A stretch of DNA of 64,000 nucleotides from Hylemonella gracilis (GTDB lineage Bacteria; Pseudomonadota; Gammaproteobacteria; Burkholderiales; Burkholderiaceae_C), in the NCBI RefSeq assembly GCF_004328645.1, contig NZ_CP031395.1, forward strand, positions 3,758,246 to 3,822,245, given 5' to 3'. The position numbers and the translations under genes were made by a program. Shown here in pieces: positions 58,619-64,000 of the stretch. A model generated the notes under the pieces. The model saw only the letters and a list, made by a program, of their open reading frames with translations. It ran no database searches and was not told the origin of the DNA. How positions within the stretch are numbered: position 1 is the first letter of the stretch; each line of letters begins with the position of its first letter.

Positions 58619-59542
58619 GCGGCCTCCGCCCCGGCCGGGAACACGTAGCCGGTCGGCGCGCAGCGCGAAACGCAGCGGCTGGCCGACACGCACGCCAAAC
58701 TCGTCCATCTTGAGCGAGAACTGCAGGTGCAAGGGCAAGGGCTGGCCCTCGGCGTCACGCAGGCCTTCGACCTCCAGCTCCGCCAGGCAGTTGCCGCCCA
58801 GGAATTCAACGCCGCGCACCACGCCATGCAGCGGCCCGGGTCGTCCACGGCCACGTCAATCATGCGGGTCTTCCGGCCGCAGGTACAGCGTCACGGGACG
58901 GCCAGGCCGGAACTCCGCGCCTTGCGTGCACTGCAGCGCAGCGGCCCACAACGGAACCAATGCCCGCCCTCGGCCACGGCGGGCAGGCGGTTGACCTTGC
59001 CCACGAACTCGGCCACGAAGGGCGTGGCGGGCGCGCGGTAAATCTCCAGCGGTGTGCCGACCTGCTCGATCACGCCCTGGTTCAGACGATGCGGTCGGCC
59101 ATGCAGCGCTCGTCGCGTGACCATGATGGTCGTCAGCCCAGCTGCGCTGCGCGCAGCGGATCCTTGCGCAGGTGCGCGCACGGACACTGTCCAGCGCGCG
59201 CGGGCAAGCCAGCGCGCTGCCCGCCCGACGGCGCATTGCGCGCTGCCTCAGGCCATCGCACCGCCACATTGGCGCGCGAGTTCAGGGGAACAGGGCAATC
59301 TGGAACAACACCGTAGTCCCGCAACGCGGGCGGCAGCGCAGAAATGTCCGTCCTGCCACACCTGCCCGCTGCTCTGCACCTCCAGCCGCGGATGCGCAAC
59401 AGCGTCGTCTTGCCGCAGCCCGAAGGCCCGAGAAAACAGACCAGCTCACCCGTCGGCAAATCCAGGTCGATGCCCGTCCAGCGCCGTGAACGCACCGAAG
59501 TCCTTGCGGACCTGGCGCAGCGAGATAAGGGCTGGATGTCAC
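58615..59542 (-). CDS. ABC ATPase, 2-aminoethylphosphonate type, damaged
   Basis: Pieces of an importer ATPase in the correct order: [28 protein letters not shown] (Walker A), [13 protein letters not shown], then SGGQ-like residues, [46 protein letters not shown] and the TOBE-like tail ([26 protein letters not shown] to [10 protein letters not shown]). Between Walker A and TTIMVT far too little sequence is present: the Q-loop, much of the helical domain and the Walker B region are missing or scrambled, which exceeds single-base errors. The start is GTG 59542 or further upstream in the dispersed repeat. Either a pseudogene or a poorly assembled stretch. Confidence 0.75.
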
Positions 59543-59561
59543 GGTATTTTGTTCGTGGGCC

Positions 59562-59653
59562 ACCGCGGAACTGGCTTTGCCAGGCCGCCGGTGGCGTCCC
59601 CTGCCACGGCAGGTTGGCGTTCAGGGGGGAAGGCGCGCAGCGCCTCAGGGGGG
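59562..59653 (-). repeat. Dispersed GC-rich repeat, copy B
   Basis: An inverted, diverged and longer relative of the repeat at 15666-15750. On the minus strand it has the CCCCCTGAGGCGCTGCG part, a CCAACCTGCCGTGGCAGG insert absent from copy A, and the GGCAAAGCCAGTTCCGCGG tail. It lies between the substrate-binding protein and ATPase genes, so it interrupts the transport operon. Confidence 0.75.
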
Positions 59654-60595
59654 TTATTTCTTCACTTCAGTCTTGCTGTCGTAGCGCTTCGTCCACTCCG
59701 CCAGGATGCGCTCCGCGTTGGAAGCCGACCAGGCGAAGTCCATCTTCACCAGGCGCTTTTCGTAATCCGCCGGCACATTGGCCAGGGGCTCGGCCACGCC
59801 GGGCACGGCCGTGATGGCGAAGTTCTTGCCGTAGAGCTTCGCCGCGTCCAGGCTCGAAAGTCCGCAGCTTTCGGCGGCAGCCAGGTTCTTGGTGCCTTTT
59901 TGGATGGCGAAGGCTTCCAGATCCCAGCCCAGTCCTTCCTTGGGGAAGACCAGGTCGGCGGCGCGCCTTGGCCTTGTTGCTGTTGCCGCGGTATTCGAAA
60001 CTGATGCCCGCTACGTACTCGCCGCTGGCAGCCATGTTGCAGGGCTTGCTGCCGCTGTGCGTGTACTGGGCGATGTTCTCGTGCAACGCATCATGAACTT
60101 CCAGCCATCGCCCTTGCCGTCCTTGTCGCCCCAGGGTCAGCCAAGCCGCCACGTCGAAGTAGCCGGTGCCGCTGGAGGCCGGATTGGATGACCACCTGGC
60201 CTTGAACTCGGGCTTGGTCAGATCCTTCCAGCTCTCGGGTTTCTTGATGCCCTTTTTTCTCGGCTTCCACGGTGTTGAAGCAGACCGTCGCCCATCCAAA
60301 TGGCGGGCGGGCTGATGGCCTTGAGGTTGGCCGGCGCGTAGGCTCCAGCATCTTGTTGGTGTCGAGCAGCGCGAGGCTGGAGGCCGCCACCCCCCACCCT
60401 CGTTGGCCTTCAGCCTCGTTTTGAGCGCAAGTTTGATTTCGATCTCGGGCTCGACCTTGTTGAAACCTGGTCCTTGAGCTGGTCGGTTTCCAGCGCGGTG
60501 TAGACCAGCAAGGTGGTTTTCTGGGCCAAGGCCGCCGAGGCGGTTCCGGCCAGCGCGGCGCGAACACCCAGGTCCGGAAAAAGACGCATGCGCAT
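59654..60595 (-). CDS. Substrate-binding protein, 2-aminoethylphosphonate type, frameshifted
   Basis: A periplasmic ABC binding protein of about 330 residues. It begins MRMRLFPDLGVRAALAGTASAALAQKTTLLVYTALETDQLK (signal peptide, then YTALE as in iron/phosphonate-type binding proteins). Pieces: VEPEIEIKL, KKGIKKPESWKDLTKPEFKA, NPASSGTGYFDVAAWL, ALHENIAQYTHSGSKPC and SGEYVAGISFEYRGN; the end is DSKTEVKK at 59654-59656. At least six frameshifts occur. It precedes the ATPase and permease genes, forming a complete importer. Ligand specificity is inferred from the company it keeps. Confidence 0.8.
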
Positions 60596-60825
60596 GAATG
60601 CTCTGATGGTGGAAACCGGCATCGTGTGACGTCACCGTGACGCGCTGATGACGGCGGCCTGACCGATCAATGCAAGCCCGTGCCGCGGGGGCAAGCAGGT
60701 CCAGCGCGCTGTCGGCGCTGGCAGGGGCGCCGGATTTCACTGTTCTGGTGCAGTCCGGCGAATCGGGCATGTGGCCGTCCCGTGCCGCGACACCCCCGAG
60801 GGCGGCTCTGATACCGGCCTTGGTT
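60596..60825. other. 230-bp spacer upstream of the transporter
   Basis: No gene, repeat or terminator is evident. The spacer separates the end of kdpE from the transporter operon and should hold the transporter promoter; no consensus promoter is clear. Confidence 0.4.
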
Positions 60826-61546
60826 TCAGGGCGGGCTGGCCAGAAAGCGCAGCCCCACGCCCGGCTCGGTGGCGATGTAGCGCGGGGCCACGGCGTCGTC
60901 GCCCAGTTTCTGCCGCAACTTGCCGACCAGGATGCGCACGTAATGCGTGTCGTCCTGGTGGGTCGCCCCCCAGACCTCGCGCAGGATCTGTGGCTGGGTG
61001 ACCACACGCCGGCGTGCTTGAGCAGCAGCGCCAGCAGGGCGTACTCCTTGCGGCCCAGGGCGAGCAGTTCGCCATCCAGCCGGACTTCGCGCCGCGCGAG
61101 ATCGATGCGCAGGTGGCCGTCGTCGAACATCGCGCTCTCCTCCTTCACACCGGCCTGTTGGCGCAGCAGAACGCGGATGCGGGCCATCAGTTCCTGCGTG
61201 CCAAAGGGCTTGGTCACGTAATCGTTGGCGCCCTCGTCCAGCGCCATGACCTTCTCCGACTCGCCCGCGCGCACGCTGAGCATGATCACTGGCACCTGGG
61301 ACCAAGCCCGCAGCTCGCGCAGCACCTCATGGCCATCGATGTCGGGCAGGCCGATGTCCAGGATGAGCAGGTCCGCGCCTGGGCCGCCAGCGCGGCCAAC
61401 CCTTCCCGCCGCTCGCGGCCAGCGCGACGTCATAGCCCTGTGCGCGCAGGCTGATGTCCAGGAAGCGGCGGATCTGCGGCTCGTCGTCGATCACCAGCAC
61501 ACGCACCGGCGTGGAGGCCGCGGAGGCGATGCGGAGGTGGACATGG
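60826..61546 (-). CDS. kdpE: OmpR-family response regulator KdpE, frameshifted
   Basis: A two-component regulator of about 240 residues with a receiver domain (TPVRVLVIDDEPQIRRFLDISLRAQGYDV; DLLILDIGLPDIDGHEVLRELRAWS with the phospho-Asp; VTKPFG with the conserved Lys) and an OmpR-type winged helix (GRKEYALLALLLKHAGVW; THYVRILVGKLRQKLGDDAVAPRYIATEPGVGLRFL). The frame breaks near 61530, near 61385 and in the DNA-binding domain near 61010. It directly follows a KdpD kinase, so it should activate kdpFABC potassium import; those genes are not in the window. The start is near ATG 61546. Confidence 0.88.
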
Positions 61547-61581
61547 GCATGGACGTCTAGGGCACGGTCTTCAGCGTCGCT

Positions 61582-64000
61582 CTATCGACCGACGGCCGAC
61601 GGCGGTTTCGAGGGCGGCATCACCGGTGGCGTGAGCAAAGGCAGGGTGATGCGGATCACGGTGCCACGTCCGTCCGGCCCCGGCAAGGCCGACGACGGCG
61701 CCACCATGCGCGCCAACCATGCCTGCGCGATGGTGAGCCCAGGCCGGTGCCATGGCGACCGCGTCGCCGCGCTCGACACTGTAGACATGTCGAAGATGCG
61801 TCCGCGCTCGTCCTCCGGATGCCGGGGCCGCGGTCGCGCACGTCCAGTTGCAGGACCTCCCGGCGCGACACCCCCCCTCATCGTCCACCAGGCGCGCCGT
61901 GATGGCTATGGGTTCCCCCGGGGGGAAACTTGGCCGCGTTTTCGAGCACGTTGAACAAGGCCTGCTCCACCAGCGCCGGATGCACCCAGATCGGCGGCAG
62001 GTTCGGCGCCATCGTGACCTGCAGTTGCACACCGGGCTGGTAGCGGCGCAGCCGACCGTGGCCGAGCCGATCAGTTCGTCCACGCCGATCCAGTCGCGCT
62101 TGAGGCTCAGGCCCGTGTGGCCCAGCCGCGTCATGTCCAGCAGGTTCTGGATGTAGCGGTCCAGCCGCTCGCCCTCGACCAGGATGGTGTCGAGCAGGTT
62201 CTTGCGGTCCTCGGCGCTCATGGCCTCGCTGTAACCCGCCAGGCTACCGGCCGAGCCAATGGCCGCCAGCGGCGAGCGCAGATCGTGCGAGACCGGACAG
62301 CAAGGCCGAACGCAGGCGCTCGGTTTCGTTGCTGACGCGCGCTGTTTCCAGATCGGCCACCAGCCGCGCACGCAAGGCGGCCTGGGCGATGTCCGGCCAT
62401 GGCCTCGGCGAGGCGGCGCTGCGCATGGGACAGCCGCCGGGCGTCCACGCCGAAGCGCAGCCCCATCACGCCGATGACGCCCTGGCCCGCCGGCCCGGCC
62501 CCGGCTCCTCGCGCAACGGCAGCCACCACCAGGCCGCCCCGGCCAGGGTGTCGGTGTATCGCCCGGCGGACTGCCCATGGGACAGCGCCCAGTCATCGCG
62601 GCCCGGTCAATGTCCTCCAGCCCGGCGTTGGGGGAACTGGCCTCGGTGCTGTCGCCCACCTCGCCAACGCGCAACCAGACGCCAGCGCTCAGATGGCGCT
62701 CCAATGCGGCGCGGCCAGCCTGCAGCACTTCGCCCAGATCGGCCGCTGCGCTCAATTGCCGGCCAAGCCCTGCAAGGCCGTCGCATGCGCGTTCGCGGCG
62801 CGCAAGGCCAACACCTGCATGCGCAGCTGCGAGGCCAGGCGACCGGCCACCAACGCGGCGATCAGGAAGAGAAAGACCGTGGCCACGCCCTGACGCGCGC
62901 CGATGAACAGCGTGAAGCGCGGTTCGATGAAGAAGAAGTTGTAGGCGAGAAAGCACAGGCCCGCCGCGACCACTGCCGCGGCCATACGCGTGCGCGCCGC
63001 GACCAGCACCACGGCGACGATGAACACCATGGACAGATCACTCAGGCTCAGCCAGCGCTCGCGGCCAGGCCACCGCGACAGCGGCCAGCGTGGCGAACAA
63101 GGCCATGGTCAAGTCGTAGCGGCCCAGCCAGGTAGCTGGACTTTCCCAACGGCGACGTGCACGGACCCGTGCCTGCGGCGCGCTGATGACCAGCTCGTAA
63201 TGCGTTCCGTGCTGCAGAAGCTGCTGCGTGAGTGTGCGGTTGACCATGCGCGCGAAGGGCCGCTCGCGCGTGCGTCCGATGACCAGGGTCGAACTGCCGC
63301 CGCTCGCGGCGTGGTCGAGCAAGGCATCGGCGATGCGCGGGCCGTGCAGCACTTCGGTGTCCGCGCCGAGATTGCGCGCCAACGCGAAAGCGCGGTCCAG
63401 CTCGGCCTGCCGCGCTGGATCCACCTTGTCGCCCGACCCAGCCTGCACCGTGACCACGCTCCACGGGGCGTCGCGCCTCTCGGCGATGCGACGGCCCGCG
63501 CGCACCAGGTACTCGGACGAACCCAGGCCATCGATGGCGACCAACACCCTCCTGCGCAGCCAAGCCCGGCAGGCCACGCGCGGCCTGGGTCTCGCGCAGG
63601 TCTTCGTCCACGCGGTCGGCGGCCGTCTGCATCGCGAGTTCGCGCAACGCGGCCAAGTTCGAGGGCAAGAAAAAAGCCTGCAGGGCGCGCTCGGCCTGCT
63701 CAGGCAGATAGACCTTGCCCTGCTTGAGTCGCTCAATCAGTTCACGCGGCGGCAGATCGACCAGGCGGATGTCACGCAGACGGTCGAACAGCGCGTCCGG
63801 CACGGTCTCGCTCACGCGCACGCCGGTGATGCGGTGCACGACGTCATTCAGGCTTTCCAGGTGCTGGATGTTGACAGCGGTGCACACGTCGATGCCCGCG
63901 TCCAGCAATTCCTCCACGTCCTGCCAGCGCCTCTCGTGGCGGCTGCCCGGCGCGTTGCGGTGGGCCAGCTCGTCGATCATCGCCACGCGCGGACGGCGCA
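61582..64000 (-). CDS. kdpD: Osmosensitive K+ channel histidine kinase KdpD, partial and frameshifted
   Basis: About 800 codons of KdpD, cut by the right edge. From the edge: MIDELAHRNAPGSRHERRWQDVEELLDAGIDV (KdpD N-domain, Walker B side), an Usp-like domain (RVLVAIDGLGSSEYLVRAGRRIAERR to ALLDHAASGGSSTLVIGRTRERP), the four-helix membrane domain (DLSMVFIVAVVLVAA; FLAYNFFFIEPRFTLF), a GAF-like segment, the HisKA motif VSHDLRSPLAAIGS and the ATPase domain with DRGPGI. Frame changes occur roughly every 100-250 bp. It senses potassium or turgor and signals to KdpE. The N-terminal Walker A is beyond the window. Confidence 0.88.

Noticed and set aside
49602-64000. Reading the right end as a pseudogene island or genomic decay zone.
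   Set aside because: Breaks are mostly single-base losses in short G/C runs across unrelated genes on both strands, while conserved motifs between breaks are intact; sequencing error fits better.

Overview
The window is high-GC DNA that reads as a chromosomal segment of a betaproteobacterium, most likely Comamonadaceae (Burkholderiales). Supporting signs are the DUF3460-scpA pair, the Bug/TctC-type binding protein, FtsY next to two M16 peptidases and rsmD, the YceI-YceI-cytochrome b561 set, and a dispersed GC-rich repeat of a type I associate with this family. I saw no rRNA, tRNA, phage, insertion sequence or CRISPR array.

Layout. 0-8 kb: end of an ABC permease, a LysR regulator, the Fe-S carrier ApbC, a patatin lipase, a chemoreceptor and metG. 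8-11 kb: DUF1275 membrane protein and a SulP transporter. 11-16.6 kb: scpA followed by a cofactor run nadB-bioB-panB-panC (NAD, biotin, pantothenate), closed by an unusual array of hairpins and 57-bp tandem repeats. 17-20 kb: a dienoyl-CoA isomerase, a SnoaL-like protein divergent from soxR, and an MFS transporter. 20-26 kb: fusA behind a leader peptide with an attenuator-like structure, a small lipoprotein and acnA. 26-30 kb: a diguanylate cyclase with a duplicated sensor domain, DUF1304, a CWC-type Cys-rich protein and a Cache chemoreceptor. 30-35 kb: thioesterase, SRPBCC protein, rsmD, a pair of M16 peptidases and divergent ftsY. 35-41 kb: LysR regulator divergent from a Bug binding protein and a gamma-glutamyltransferase, then an unrecognised 539-residue protein and a TauE exporter. 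41.8-46.6 kb: phhB-phhA (phenylalanine catabolism), selD, a DUF962 protein, an orphan ureD and a carboxylesterase. 46.6-47.5 kb: a lower-GC islet with DoxX. 47.5-49.4 kb: two YceI proteins and cytochrome b561.

49.5-64 kb is an amine/phosphonate and potassium region: a sigma-54 promoter in front of an ethanolamine permease, a TetR regulator divergent from a DUF2214 protein, eutC and eutB (ethanolamine ammonia-lyase), a DHH phosphoesterase, an FAD oxidoreductase with a 2-aminoethylphosphonate-type ABC transporter, and KdpE/KdpD. Ethanolamine and 2-aminoethylphosphonate are structurally related C2 amines, so this looks like a nitrogen (and phosphorus) scavenging block.

Sequence quality matters. 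Four genes left of 49 kb carry one frameshift each at or beside a short G/C run (nadB, fusA, the thioesterase, the esterase). From about 49.7 kb to the right edge nearly every gene carries several frameshifts, mostly as a missing base in a short G/C run, which looks like a low-quality contig end rather than decay of many unrelated genes. Coordinates there mark the inferred full gene, not one open frame.
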